Assembly: GCF_003074055.1 (NCBI RefSeq)
Contig: NZ_CP029043.1
Span: 2,224,501-2,288,500 of the forward strand
Direction: 5' to 3'
DNA from: Streptomyces nigra
Lineage (GTDB): Bacteria; Actinomycetota; Actinomycetes; Streptomycetales; Streptomycetaceae
Length of the DNA stretch: 64,000 nucleotides
The notes under the pieces are model-generated. The model was not told the origin of the DNA. It saw nothing but the letters and a program-made list of their open reading frames with translations, and made no database searches. The position numbers were made by a program, and so were the translations under genes. Position 1 is the stretch's first letter. Every line of letters starts with the position of its first letter. Positions 1 to 8,411 of the stretch are shown one piece after another.

Positions 1-639
1 CTGGAGGAGTCGGCGCTCGACGCCCTGTGCTCGAAGCACATCTCGGAAGGCTTCGCCGAGCTCAAGAGGCGTCTGGCCGGACGTGTGCGCGGCGCCGCTG
101 ACATCACCGCGACCACTGCCGTGGAGCCCGTGGACGGGGGCGAGCCCCCGGCCATCACGGCCTTGCGCGAAGCCTTGAACCAGCATCTCGGTGAACGTGT
201 CAGCTCGCTGTGCCGGGACCACGGCGTGCCTCACGACGCGCTGGATCTGGACTTCCAGCTGCCGCTCAGCGTCGCGGAGGCCCTCACCGACCAGCTGACA
301 CGGTTCGCAAAACGGCAGAGCAACCTTCAGTCCGGTGTGCGCGCCTGGAGCATGCAGGCCTCCCGGCGCACGGCCGAGTGGTGGCAGCAGCGCAAGAACA
401 CGTTCCGACCGGCTCACAGCGGCAACCCCTATGCGGACATCGCCCGGACCGCCGCGGTATGGGGCGTGCCGGTGGCCCTCTGGGCCATGCAGGAGTGGTC
501 CGTGAGCAGGATGGTCAAGGAGATCGAGGCGCTTTCCCTGGACGAGGGGAAGGCTGATGAGCTGACGGAGAACATCCGCGCCCATATCCGTGACCAGTTG
601 CTGGAGCGTCTGACCGAGATCGAGAGGCTGATCTTCTGA
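1..639 (+). CDS. C-terminal part of an unrecognised protein (5' end outside window)
   Basis: The reading frame is open from base 1 and ends with TGA at 637-639, so at least 212 residues belong to a longer protein that starts upstream. An in-frame GTG at 85 exists, but the reading frame continues unbroken upstream of it with coding-like composition, so I treat the gene as truncated. The visible part is charged and mostly helical: an Arg/Gln-rich stretch (SRRTAEWWQQRKN), then a short hydrophobic segment (AVWGVPVALWAM), then an acidic amphipathic tail ending in IERLIF. This would fit the C-terminal helices of a large GTPase or dynamin-like protein, but I see no diagnostic motif and name no function. 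Confidence 0.7.
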   Translation: MEESALDALCSKHISEGFAELKRRLAGRVRGAADITATTAVEPVDGGEPPAITALREALNQHLGERVSSLCRDHGVPHDALDLDFQLPLSVAEALTDQLTRFAKRQSNLQSGVRAWSMQASRRTAEWWQQRKNTFRPAHSGNPYADIARTAAVWGVPVALWAMQEWSVSRMVKEIEALSLDEGKADELTENIRAHIRDQLLERLTEIERLIF

Positions 640-734
640 CCGGCGGACCCGCTACGCGCGCTCGGGCGCTGCCCGCGTGAGGGCCGGCCCCGGCGGGAGG
701 TCTCGGGGCCGGCCGTGTCACTGCGGGGCGGGAG

Positions 735-1394
735 TCACTTCTTGGGGCACTCCTTCCACGCCAGGTGGTAGACCGTGCTGATGTCGCCGTCGGTCGAGTC
801 CATGGTCATGAAGCTGACCTTGTTCGGGGAGGACGAACCGAGGTTCACCCGGAGCTCGGTGTTGATGTTGAAGTTGCGCTGGACCCCGCAGGGCGCCCAG
901 ACCAGCTGGGCCCAGTCGGTCTCGTCCGTGGCCTGCCAGTTGTCGTTGAGCGGGCCGGAGAACGGGTGGTTGCGGTACTGGGTGTTCGGGGAGCCCTGGA
1001 AGTAGTACGAGGCCCGCTGGATGGCGTTGGCGCCGGGCTGGAGGGCGGCGAAGCCTCGGTAGTCGGCGCTGGCGATGGCGTACGTGAACCCGCCGGGGAC
1101 GTGCACGACCAGGCTGAGCTGGCAGTTCTTACGGAACGCCGTGGGGTCGGAGTTGCCGCCGACCTGGGCGAGATAGTCGCTGTAGGTCACGGTGAACGCC
1201 GTGTTGTCCTCGGACACGGCGACCGCCGTGGTGCCCTGCGGACAGCCGGAGCCGTTCACGGTGGCGACCTTGATGACGATCTTGTCCGGCGGCGGGTCCT
1301 CGAACGCCGGGTCCGCGTGGGCGGGCAGGGCGGCTGTGAGCAGAGCGGTCAGCGCGCCTCCGCTCAGCAGCAGTCTCAGGAGTCCACGTGCCAT
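735..1394 (-). CDS. Secreted DUF4360-type protein
   Basis: 219 residues from an ATG that follows GAGGAGAG with short spacing. The longer upstream start would add 47 residues before an obvious signal peptide and is rejected. Residues 1-26 form a signal peptide (positive MARGLLR, Leu/Ala core, ALPAHA cleavage region), so the protein is exported. The mature part is beta-rich with four Cys (GSGCPQ, RKNCQL, APCGV, KECPKK) suited to two disulfides, and has Asn/Ser-rich strands. The size, the early 'VNGSGCP.G..AV..S.D...FTV.YS.Y' stretch and the Cys spacing match the DUF4360 family of small secreted proteins, which has no known function. It is transcribed alone. Confidence 0.75.
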   Translation of the reverse strand: MARGLLRLLLSGGALTALLTAALPAHADPAFEDPPPDKIVIKVATVNGSGCPQGTTAVAVSEDNTAFTVTYSDYLAQVGGNSDPTAFRKNCQLSLVVHVPGGFTYAIASADYRGFAALQPGANAIQRASYYFQGSPNTQYRNHPFSGPLNDNWQATDETDWAQLVWAPCGVQRNFNINTELRVNLGSSSPNKVSFMTMDSTDGDISTVYHLAWKECPKK

Positions 1395-1616
1395 GGATCT
1401 CTCCTCGGGATGGGGGGTGGCTGCGCCCCAGGCCCGGCCCACTCTGGTTGAACCTTTGAAGAAAGAGTGGGGTTTCTGTGAAGGCCGGAGGCGTACGCAT
1501 CGTAGGGGGCGGAAAGCGCCCTCCGCAGGGGCCAACTCCGGCCATTTATCTGGTAGTTGAAGGTAAATCGACTGTAGTGTGCAGCCGTCGCCCGGGGCCG
1601 GTCCGAGTCGCGGTCC

Positions 1617-3125
1617 TCAGGCCAGCCGGATCACGTTCCAGGAGAGCGGTTCCAGGAGGGCGGTGAGGCGGCCGTCCTGGAGGGTGGCGCCCTGCACGGG
1701 GTGCGGGGCGACACGGTCGGGGTCGTCCAGGGTGTTGCGGGCGTCCGGGTCCGCGTCCGCCAGGGCGCTGTGCTCCACGACCCGGGTGACGTCGAGGCCG
1801 TGCAGCGCCACCTCCAGCGGCAGCGGCTCCGTACGGCCGCGGTTGACCGCGAAGACGGTGACCGAGCCGTCCTCGGCGCGGACCGCGGTGGCGTGCAGCA
1901 GGTCGGTCTCGCCGTACTTGCGGGTCTCGTACGTCGGCGCGTCCACACGGACGTCCAGCACCCGGCCGCGGCCGTACCGCGCGGCCTGCGCGAACGGGAA
2001 GAAGGTCGTCTGGCGCCACGCCGGGCCACCGGGCTCGGTCATGATCGGGGCGATCACGTTGACGAGCTGCGCGAGGCAGGCGACGGCGACCCGGTCGGCA
2101 TGCCGCAGCAGGGCGATGAGCAGCGAGCCGACGACCGCGGCGTCCGTGACGCTGTACCCGTCCTCCAGCAGGCGCGGGGCCTCGGGCCACTCGTCCTGCT
2201 GGAAGGTCTTCGAGCGGGCGACCCACTCGGGCAGGTACCAGACGTTCCACTCGTCGAAGGAGAGGGTGATCCGCTTGCTCGACTTCAGCCGGGCGCCCAC
2301 ATGGTCGGCGGTGGCGACGACGGCCTCGATGAAGGACTCCATGTCGACGGCGGAGGCGAGGAAGGAGTCGACGTCGCCGTCCTCGGGCCAGTAGTAGGCG
2401 TGCAGCGAGATGTGGTCGACCAGGTCGTACGTCTCCTCCAGGACCGTCGCCTCCCAGGCGGCGAAGGTCGGCATGGACCGGCTGGAGGAGCCGCAGACGA
2501 CGAGTTCGGCGGCGGAGTCGAACTGGCGCATGGCACGGGCCGTCTCCGCCGCGATCCGGCCGTACTCGCTCGCGGTCTTGTGCCCGGTCTGCCAGGGCCC
2601 GTCCATCTCGTTGCCGAGACACCAGAGCCGGATGCCGAACGGGTCCTTGTCGCCGTGCGCGACCCGCAGGTCCGACAGGGCGGTGCCCGAGGGGTGGTTG
2701 GCGTACTCCATGAGCTCCAGGGCCTCGGCGACACCGCGGGTGCCGAGGTTGACCGCCATCATGGGCTCGGCGCCCGCCTTGCGCAGGAAGTCCCGGTACT
2801 CGGAGAGGCCGAAACGGTTCGTCTCCGTGGAGTGCCAGGCCGGGTCGAGGCGGCGGGGGCGCTCGTGCGCGGGTCCGACGGAGTCCTCCCAGCGGTGGGC
2901 GGAGACATAGTTGCCGCCGGGGTAGCGGACGACGGTGACGCCGAGTTCCCGGACGAGCGCGAGGACGTCCCGGCGCAGTCCCCGGTCGTCGGCGGTGGGG
3001 TGGCCCGGCTCGAAGACGCCGGTGTAGACGCAGCGGCCGAGGTGCTCGACGAAGGACCCGAAGAGCCGGGGGTCGACGTCACCGACGGTGAAGGAGGGGT
3101 CGAGGGTGAAGCGGGCGGTGCGCAT
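1617..3125 (-). CDS. Alpha-L-arabinofuranosidase, GH51 family
   Basis: 502 residues, the normal GH51 length. The ATG is preceded by AGAGAGG at 6-base spacing; the 67 extra residues of the longer ORF run through the promoter. It has the GH51 (alpha/beta)8 barrel and beta-sandwich layout. The acid/base Glu is E173 in WCLGNEMDGPW, the nucleophile is E292 in SFDEWNVWY, and VVRYPGGNYVS lies near residue 66. It hydrolyses terminal non-reducing alpha-L-arabinofuranosyl residues from arabinan or arabinoxylan fragments. There is no signal peptide, so it is intracellular and acts on imported oligosaccharides. It is a single gene behind a promoter containing a LacI-type operator, pointing to sugar-responsive repression; no LacI-family gene lies in this window. 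Confidence 0.93.
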   Translation of the reverse strand: MRTARFTLDPSFTVGDVDPRLFGSFVEHLGRCVYTGVFEPGHPTADDRGLRRDVLALVRELGVTVVRYPGGNYVSAHRWEDSVGPAHERPRRLDPAWHSTETNRFGLSEYRDFLRKAGAEPMMAVNLGTRGVAEALELMEYANHPSGTALSDLRVAHGDKDPFGIRLWCLGNEMDGPWQTGHKTASEYGRIAAETARAMRQFDSAAELVVCGSSSRSMPTFAAWEATVLEETYDLVDHISLHAYYWPEDGDVDSFLASAVDMESFIEAVVATADHVGARLKSSKRITLSFDEWNVWYLPEWVARSKTFQQDEWPEAPRLLEDGYSVTDAAVVGSLLIALLRHADRVAVACLAQLVNVIAPIMTEPGGPAWRQTTFFPFAQAARYGRGRVLDVRVDAPTYETRKYGETDLLHATAVRAEDGSVTVFAVNRGRTEPLPLEVALHGLDVTRVVEHSALADADPDARNTLDDPDRVAPHPVQGATLQDGRLTALLEPLSWNVIRLA

Positions 3126-3198
3126 GGGCGCCTCTCTGAGTGCGGGACGGGCTGCCGTCTGTACGAAATACCGGACTCTGTACGTGACTTCGGACGGG

Positions 3199-3227
3199 AC
3201 CGTAAGGGGCAAGCGCTTGCCCGTCAA
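3199..3227 (-). promoter_or_regulatory. Promoter of the GH51 gene
   Basis: Read on the minus strand, -35 TTGACG (3222-3227) and -10 TACGGT (3199-3204) are separated by exactly 17 bases. It lies about 75 bases upstream of the GH51 start codon. The spacer is almost entirely occupied by a palindromic operator. Confidence 0.65.
3207..3222. promoter_or_regulatory. LacI/GalR-type operator
   Basis: A perfect 16-bp palindrome, GGGCAAGCGCTTGCCC, with the central CG and AAGCGCTT core typical of LacI/GalR-family operators in actinomycetes. It sits in the spacer between -35 and -10, so a bound repressor would exclude RNA polymerase. The cognate repressor is not encoded in this window. Confidence 0.75.
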
Positions 3228-3289
3228 CAGCCGGGGACGATCGCGGGCGGTGACGGTCGTTCGGGGTTGAACTACGGTCGCCGGAGCGC

Positions 3290-3319
3290 ATGACGAGGAC
3301 ACCGGGCTCCGCGTAGGCT
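3290..3319 (+). promoter_or_regulatory. Possible promoter for the metallopeptidase cassette
   Basis: ATGACG (3290-3295), an 18-base spacer and TAGGCT (3314-3319) make a plausible sigma-70-type promoter about 40 bases upstream of the start at 3360. The -35 is only a partial match, so this is a weak call. Confidence 0.35.
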
Positions 3320-3359
3320 CGAACAACCCGTCGAGGCGACGGGAGGAACAGGGGGTGCG

Positions 3360-3974
3360 ATGGACATCGCGGGCGCGCGGACGACGGCGGCCCGGTTCGT
3401 CTCGGCGCTACGGCCGCGGCGTGCCCACACCGCCGTCGCCATGCGGGACCTGGCCGGCGACCTGAGTGCCGCGCTGCGCTCCGGGCCCCGCCCCCCGGCC
3501 GGTGTCCACGAGGTGTGCCAGGCGCTGTGCGCGCGGATGAGCGCCCGGCGCGGCGGCCGGCCCGTCGAACTGCGCTTCGAGCGGTTCCCCGACGAGATCG
3601 AGGTGACCGGACTCTGGGTGGAGTTCCAGGACTTCGACCTCGTCATCGTCGAGGAGCGCGCCGAGGCCGTCCAGCAACTGGTCATCCTGGGGCACGAGTT
3701 GTGGCACATGCACGCCGGGCACCGGCACCATCACCACGGCATCGGCACGGCCGCCGCGCACGCCCTCGCCGGCCGGCCCGGCTGGGACGACGTGGCCCTC
3801 ACCGTGGCCGCGCGCGACGGCTCCCGGCAGAGCGACGAGGCCGAGGCCGACGACTTCGGGCACCGGCTGGCCGCCGCCGTCCGGGAGCTGGTCTCCGGTG
3901 AGAACGGGAGCGGGTCGGCCGACCCGGTCCACCGCTCGCTCGGGTACCGCGGACGCGGAGGCAGGGCGCGGTGA
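3360..3974 (+). CDS. IrrE/ImmA-like zinc metallopeptidase ('toxin' family)
   Basis: 204 residues, ATG preceded by GGGAGGAACAGGGGG. The HExxH motif is GHELWHMH (H112, E113, H116), followed by a His-rich loop (HRHHHH). A downstream acidic helix (EAEADDFG, about residues 160-167) could supply the third zinc ligand, as in the ImmA/IrrE fold where EAxxFA follows HExxH. Proteins of this type in Streptomyces are often labelled 'toxin', but the fold is that of a regulatory protease that cleaves a repressor. The stop overlaps the next start by 4 bases (GTGA), so translation is coupled. In other genomes an XRE-type regulator often precedes such genes; none is present here, as the upstream gene is divergent. 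Target unknown. Confidence 0.7.
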   Translation: MDIAGARTTAARFVSALRPRRAHTAVAMRDLAGDLSAALRSGPRPPAGVHEVCQALCARMSARRGGRPVELRFERFPDEIEVTGLWVEFQDFDLVIVEERAEAVQQLVILGHELWHMHAGHRHHHHGIGTAAAHALAGRPGWDDVALTVAARDGSRQSDEAEADDFGHRLAAAVRELVSGENGSGSADPVHRSLGYRGRGGRAR

Positions 3975-5206
3975 CACCTCTGCAGCTGGCGGACGGGCCG
4001 GTGGAGTTCCTGTCCGGCCTGTACATCTCCTTCTGGCTGCCGGGCCTCGTCCTCGGCGCGGCCCTGGCGATCAAGCTGCCCAGCATCGTGAAGCTGTGGC
4101 GTGACCCGCTGCTGCGCGCCGTGGGCGGACTGCTGCTGCTCGCCTGCATGGTGTTCGTGTTCGCGGCCCCCGGCACCATCGCCTGGACCAACCGGGTCAT
4201 CGGCGTCCCCAACATCGCCGCGCCCTGGGTGTACTCCCTGATCACCGCGCTGTCCGCGTCCTGGCTGCTGCTGGTGGTGCACTGGCGCGGCGGCGGTCAC
4301 ACCGACCGCCGGGAGCGGACCCGGCGCGCGACCCGCTGGGTGGTCTCCGTGTACGCGACCGTGGTGGTCGCGCTGTGGGTGCTGTTCGCGCTGGCCGACG
4401 TCCCCGTGGAGCAGATCGAGGACCTCGACACCTACTACGCGTCCACGCCGTTCATGCGGGAGGAGATCCTCCTCTACCTGGTCGTGCACACGGTGGCCTG
4501 TCTCATCACGGCCCGGCTGATCTGGACCTGGATCCGCACCGACGGCCTCGACGGCTGGCTGCGCTGGGGGCTGCGGTTCCTGAGCGTCGGCTATGTCACC
4601 AACCTGCTGTTCAGCGCCGCCAAGTTCACCGCGATCGTGGCCCGCTGGACCGGGCACGACCTGGACTGGCTGAACACCAACGTCGCGCCGTCCGCCGCCT
4701 GCATCGGCGCCACCATGGTCGCCGTGGGCGTGATCGTCCCGCACGCCGGCCAGTACCTCCAGGAGCGGCTGCTGGTCCGCCGCCGGCGCCGTGGCCTGAA
4801 GCCGCTGGCCCGGCTGCTGCGGCCGGTCGCCGGGCGCCACGAGCCGTTCGTGCTGCGGGCGGCGCCGGAGATCCGGCTGATCCGCCGGGAGACCTACATC
4901 CGCGACGCGCTGCTCCAGCTCTCCCGCCATCTCGACGAGGACCTGCGCCGGCGCGCCCACACCGCCGCGCTCACCCTCGGCGCCGAGCCCGGCCGGGCCC
5001 AGGCCCTCGCGGTCGCCGTGACGATCCTCGACGCCGTCGAGAGCGGACGGCGGGTGCCGGACGGCGACGGCGCCGCGGAGCCCGACACCACCTATCTGCT
5101 GCGCGAGATCCACGCCGTCTCCGGCGTCCTGCGCAGGCCCGACGAGATCAAGGCGGTCCGCGCCCGCGCGGCCGTCCCGGCAGAGAGCATGTCCGCGCAT
5201 GAGTGA
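3971..5206 (+). CDS. Seven-helix membrane protein, MAB_1171c/DUF6545 type
   Basis: 411 residues from a GTG overlapping the preceding stop. Seven hydrophobic segments fill residues 1 to about 260, without a cleavable signal. A cytoplasmic tail of about 150 residues follows, with the conserved-looking RRETYIRDALLQLSRHLDEDLRRRAH stretch split across two helices. Annotation pipelines call these 'MAB_1171c family putative transporter', but seven helices followed by a soluble regulatory tail also suit a membrane sensor. It ends inside the next gene (8-base overlap at 5199-5206). Its place between a peptidase and a flavoenzyme suggests that the three products act together. Assignment rests on topology and context. 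Confidence 0.7.
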   Translation: MTPLQLADGPVEFLSGLYISFWLPGLVLGAALAIKLPSIVKLWRDPLLRAVGGLLLLACMVFVFAAPGTIAWTNRVIGVPNIAAPWVYSLITALSASWLLLVVHWRGGGHTDRRERTRRATRWVVSVYATVVVALWVLFALADVPVEQIEDLDTYYASTPFMREEILLYLVVHTVACLITARLIWTWIRTDGLDGWLRWGLRFLSVGYVTNLLFSAAKFTAIVARWTGHDLDWLNTNVAPSAACIGATMVAVGVIVPHAGQYLQERLLVRRRRRGLKPLARLLRPVAGRHEPFVLRAAPEIRLIRRETYIRDALLQLSRHLDEDLRRRAHTAALTLGAEPGRAQALAVAVTILDAVESGRRVPDGDGAAEPDTTYLLREIHAVSGVLRRPDEIKAVRARAAVPAESMSAHE

Positions 5207-6605
5207 ACGACCCTCCCCCGCCAGAGTCGCCGTCGTCCTCGGGGGATCCCATACCGGCATGCTCGCGGCACAGGCCCTGGCGGGGTCCGCCGACCGGGTG
5301 GTCGTGGTGGAGCGCGACGTGCTGCCGTCCGGACCCGACCCCCGCAAGGGCCTGCCGCAGTCCCGGCATGTGCATCTGCTGTGGTCGGGCGGGGTGCGGG
5401 CGCTGGAGGAGCTGCTTCCGGGCATCGGCGCGGACCTGCGCGCGGCCGGGGCGCGCCGGGCGCCGATCACCACGGACATGGTCGCGCTGTCGCCGCGCGG
5501 CTGGTTCCGCCGCTGGCCCGAGTCGCACCACATCGTCCTGGCCGGCCGGGATCTGCTGGACGCGACGGTCCGCTCCCGGGTCCTGGCCGACGAGCGGATC
5601 GAACTCCTCGACGGCACCGAGGTCCTGGACCTCCTCGGCGACGCGCGGGCGGTCACGGGCGTACGGCTGCGGGGGCGCGACGGGCGGGAGAGCACCCTGG
5701 AGACGGGCCTGGTCGTGGACGCCACCGGCCGGGGCCCGTCGGCGCCCCGCCGGCTGGCCGCGCTCGGGCTGCCCGCGCCCGTGCGGCGCGAGGTCGACTC
5801 GGGGCTGGCGTACGCGAGCCGGCTGTTTCTCGCGCCCGAGCCGGCCCGGGACGGCTTCCCGGTGGTCAATGTGCAGGCCGACCCGCGCGCGGGCGGCCCC
5901 GGCCGGGCGGGGGTGCTGCTGCCGATCGAGCACGGCCGCTGGCTGGTGACGCTCAGCGGCACACGGGGTGGTGAACCGGGGACGTCCGACGAGGAGTTCG
6001 CGCGGTTCGCCCGGGAGGAGCTGCGGCACCCCGTCATCGGCGAGCTGATCGAGCGGGCCGAGCCGCTGTCGGGCGTCGCCTTCACCCGCACCACCGCCAA
6101 CCGCCGCCACTACTACGAGCGGATGCCGGACTGGCCCGAGAACCTCACCGTCCTCGGCGACGCGCTCGCCGCGTACAACCCGGTGTACGGGCACGGGCTG
6201 TCGGTCGGCGCGCAGAGCGCGCTGATCCTGCGTGAGACGGTCCGGCGGTACGGCTGGGGCACGGCGGGGCTGGCGCGGCGGGTTCAGAAGGCGGTGGCGC
6301 GGCCGGTCGGGGCCGCCTGGGACCTGGCGATAGGCCAGGACGTGTTCTACCCGGGCGCCACGGAGACCGGGCCGACCCTGCGGGACCGGCTGGTGGCCGG
6401 GTACGTGGACCGCCTGATGCACACGGCCACCGGCAACGGGCGGATCGCCCGCCGCGTGACCGACGTGACGTCGCTGGAGCGGCGGGCGGAGGTGCTGCTG
6501 GACCCGTCGGTGCTGCTGGCGGCGGCGGTGGGGCCGTTGAAGCCCCGGCTCACCGGACCGCCGCTGACCGCCGAGGAGATGAAGAAGGCGGGGCTGCTGC
6601 CCTGA
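5199..6605 (+). CDS. FAD-dependent oxidoreductase
   Basis: 468 residues, ATG overlapping the preceding gene by 8 bases. The N-terminus has a Rossmann dinucleotide fold with a divergent glycine motif (VVLGGSHTGMLAAQAL) ending in the acidic VVVERD. The C-terminal half has the second FAD contact typical of group A flavin monooxygenases and geranylgeranyl-reductase-like enzymes (LGDALAAYNPVYGHGLSVGAQSA). RKGLPQSRHVHLLWSGG near residue 50 is characteristic of a Streptomyces subfamily of 2-polyprenyl-6-methoxyphenol-hydroxylase-like enzymes. The substrate is unknown. It is the last gene of a three-gene coupled unit and ends directly against the convergent lactonase gene with no gap. Confidence 0.8.
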   Translation: MSERPSPARVAVVLGGSHTGMLAAQALAGSADRVVVVERDVLPSGPDPRKGLPQSRHVHLLWSGGVRALEELLPGIGADLRAAGARRAPITTDMVALSPRGWFRRWPESHHIVLAGRDLLDATVRSRVLADERIELLDGTEVLDLLGDARAVTGVRLRGRDGRESTLETGLVVDATGRGPSAPRRLAALGLPAPVRREVDSGLAYASRLFLAPEPARDGFPVVNVQADPRAGGPGRAGVLLPIEHGRWLVTLSGTRGGEPGTSDEEFARFAREELRHPVIGELIERAEPLSGVAFTRTTANRRHYYERMPDWPENLTVLGDALAAYNPVYGHGLSVGAQSALILRETVRRYGWGTAGLARRVQKAVARPVGAAWDLAIGQDVFYPGATETGPTLRDRLVAGYVDRLMHTATGNGRIARRVTDVTSLERRAEVLLDPSVLLAAAVGPLKPRLTGPPLTAEEMKKAGLLP

Positions 6606-7454
6606 TCAACCGGCGAAGGCGGGTTGCGCCGCTCCCCTCCCCGCGCCCGGCACCACGAACAGCGAACCCGCCAGCGGCGGGGGCGAGTCGAGGCCGACGC
6701 GGGCCGTGGTGACGTACAGGTCGGTCAGTCCGGGGCCGCCGAAGGCGCACGCCGTCACCCGGGGCACCGGGAACGCGATCACCCGGTCCAGTACGCCGTC
6801 GGGGGTGTACCGGCGTACCGCGGAGCCGTCCCACAGGGCCACCCAGACGGCGCCCTCGGCGTCGACGGTCAGCCCGTCGGGGAACCCGGCGCCGTCCTCG
6901 ATCTCGGCGAAGGTGCGGCGGTTCGTCACCCGGCCGTCCTCGTGGTCGAAGACGTCCACCCGGCGGGTCGGCGTGTCGATGTAGTACAGGAGCCGTCCGT
7001 CGGGGCTCCAGCCGGTGCCGTTGCTCACCGTCACGTCGTCGAGGACGACCTCCGCCGTGCCGTCCCCGGTGATCCGGCACAGCGTGCCGCCTCCGGGTGC
7101 CTCGTCGTAGCGCATGGTGCCGGCCCACAGCGAGCCGTCGGGGGCGACGGCGGCGTCGTTGGCGCGGCGGCCGGACACCGGCTCGTGGTGCAGCCAGCGG
7201 AAGGCGCCGTCCGGGTCCAGCAGTCCCACGCCGTCCCGGAGGTTCAGGGCGAGTCCGCCGCCGGCGCGCGGCTTGACGGCGCCGATGTGCTGGAAGACGG
7301 TCCGCACGGAGCGCCGGCCGGAGACGGGGTCGTAGGTGTGGAGGCGGGAGCCCAGGATGTCGATCCACAGCAGGCGGCCGCTCGCGGGGTCCCAGGTCGG
7401 GCCCTCGCCCAGCTGGGCCTCGGCCCGCACCGCCACCTCGTAGGGGGCGCTCAT
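6606..7454 (-). CDS. SMP-30/gluconolactonase-family sugar lactonase
   Basis: 282 residues; the ATG overlaps the upstream regulator's stop (ATGA). It is a six-bladed beta-propeller of the SMP-30/LRE family. Visible markers are EGPTWDPASGRLLWIDI near residue 16 (Glu metal ligand), RANDAAVAPDGSLWAGTM, VSNGTGWSPDGRLLYYIDT (Asn and Asp ligands) and DGLTVDAEGAVWVALW. Such enzymes open gluconolactone, arabinonolactone, galactonolactone or similar lactones with Ca2+ or Zn2+. The exact sugar cannot be read from sequence. Co-transcription with an IclR regulator suggests a catabolic role induced by a sugar acid or lactone. Confidence 0.85.
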   Translation of the reverse strand: MSAPYEVAVRAEAQLGEGPTWDPASGRLLWIDILGSRLHTYDPVSGRRSVRTVFQHIGAVKPRAGGGLALNLRDGVGLLDPDGAFRWLHHEPVSGRRANDAAVAPDGSLWAGTMRYDEAPGGGTLCRITGDGTAEVVLDDVTVSNGTGWSPDGRLLYYIDTPTRRVDVFDHEDGRVTNRRTFAEIEDGAGFPDGLTVDAEGAVWVALWDGSAVRRYTPDGVLDRVIAFPVPRVTACAFGGPGLTDLYVTTARVGLDSPPPLAGSLFVVPGAGRGAAQPAFAG

Positions 7455-8224
7455 GCCGCGCTCCGGTGGCCGAGACGCTCCGACAGCTCGGCGGCGCCCT
7501 TCACGGCGAGCTGCTCCAGCTCGGCGCGGCGCTCGTCGCCCCAGCGGATCATGGGGACGGAGATGGACAGGGCGGCGACGACCTGCCCGGTGCGGTCCCG
7601 TACGGGCGCGGCCACACAGGAGACGTCCGGGTTGGACTCGCGGGTCTCGACGGCGAGCTGCCGCTCGCGGATCTCCGCGAGGGCCTCGCGCAGGACGGCG
7701 GGGTCGGTGATGCTGTTCGGTGTCATCGCGGTGAGTTCGGCGTCGTCGGGGAGGCGGGAGGCGAGCTCCCCCTCGGGGAGGGAGGCGAGCAGCATCTTGC
7801 CGACCGAGGTGCAGTGGGCGGGCAGCCGGCGCCCGGCGGCGGACACCATGCGCACGGCGTGCGTCGAGTCGACCTTGGCGATGTAGATGACGTCGGTGCC
7901 CTCGAGGATGGCCACGTGCACGGTCTCGTCGCAGGTCTCGGCGACGGACCGGGCGACCTGCTGGCCCTCGGCGGCGAGGTCGAGCTGCTCGGCGTACCGG
8001 CTGCCGAGCTGGTACGGCCGTACGCCCAGCCGGTACCGTCCCGGCTGCCCCGGCACCTGCACGATGTACGACCGGGCGGCGAGGGTGGTCACGAGCTCGT
8101 GCACGGTGGTGCGCGGCAGCTGGAGCCGGCGCACGATGTCGGGGGCGGAGAGTGTGCCGTCCCCGTCCAGGAAGAGCTCGAGTATGTCGAGGGCCCGGGT
8201 CACGGCAGGTACGAGGCGTCCCAC
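7451..8224 (-). CDS. IclR-family transcriptional regulator
   Basis: 257 residues from a GTG (8222-8224) preceded by AAGGAGGAGG. A longer TTG start at 8272 would add 16 residues lacking a domain and override this strong ribosome site. The N-terminal winged helix (residues 5-65, AVTRALDILELFLDGDGTLSAPDIVRR split across two helices) is the IclR HTH. The C-terminal effector domain holds GKMLLASLPEGEL and ETRESNPDVSCVAAPVRD. It overlaps the lactonase by 4 bases, so it probably controls that operon and itself, with a lactone or sugar acid as likely ligand. Confidence 0.9.
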   Translation of the reverse strand: MGRLVPAVTRALDILELFLDGDGTLSAPDIVRRLQLPRTTVHELVTTLAARSYIVQVPGQPGRYRLGVRPYQLGSRYAEQLDLAAEGQQVARSVAETCDETVHVAILEGTDVIYIAKVDSTHAVRMVSAAGRRLPAHCTSVGKMLLASLPEGELASRLPDDAELTAMTPNSITDPAVLREALAEIRERQLAVETRESNPDVSCVAAPVRDRTGQVVAALSISVPMIRWGDERRAELEQLAVKGAAELSERLGHRSAA

Positions 8225-8258
8225 GTCCGGCCTCCTCCTTGGGGGTCGAAGAGGCTGC

Positions 8259-8273
8259 GTTCGATATTTCAAC
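8259..8273. promoter_or_regulatory. Possible IclR-type operator
   Basis: GTTCGATATTTCAAC, an imperfect 15-base dyad with GTT/AAC ends and an AT-rich centre, lies 35 bases upstream of the IclR gene in an otherwise GC-rich leader. Its form resembles IclR-family boxes and its position suits autoregulation. Several inner positions do not pair. Confidence 0.4.
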
Positions 8274-8411
8274 AGCCGATCGGAATGACGAACACAGGCT
8301 AGTCCGAGCCCTCCGCCCCGGCAATGGCCGCGTGGGTACTCCCTCGCCGGTACGCCGGGTTACTCCCGCCGTCGGACGTCACCTCGGCTCCCTCGCGGCA
8401 CCGTGGTGTCC

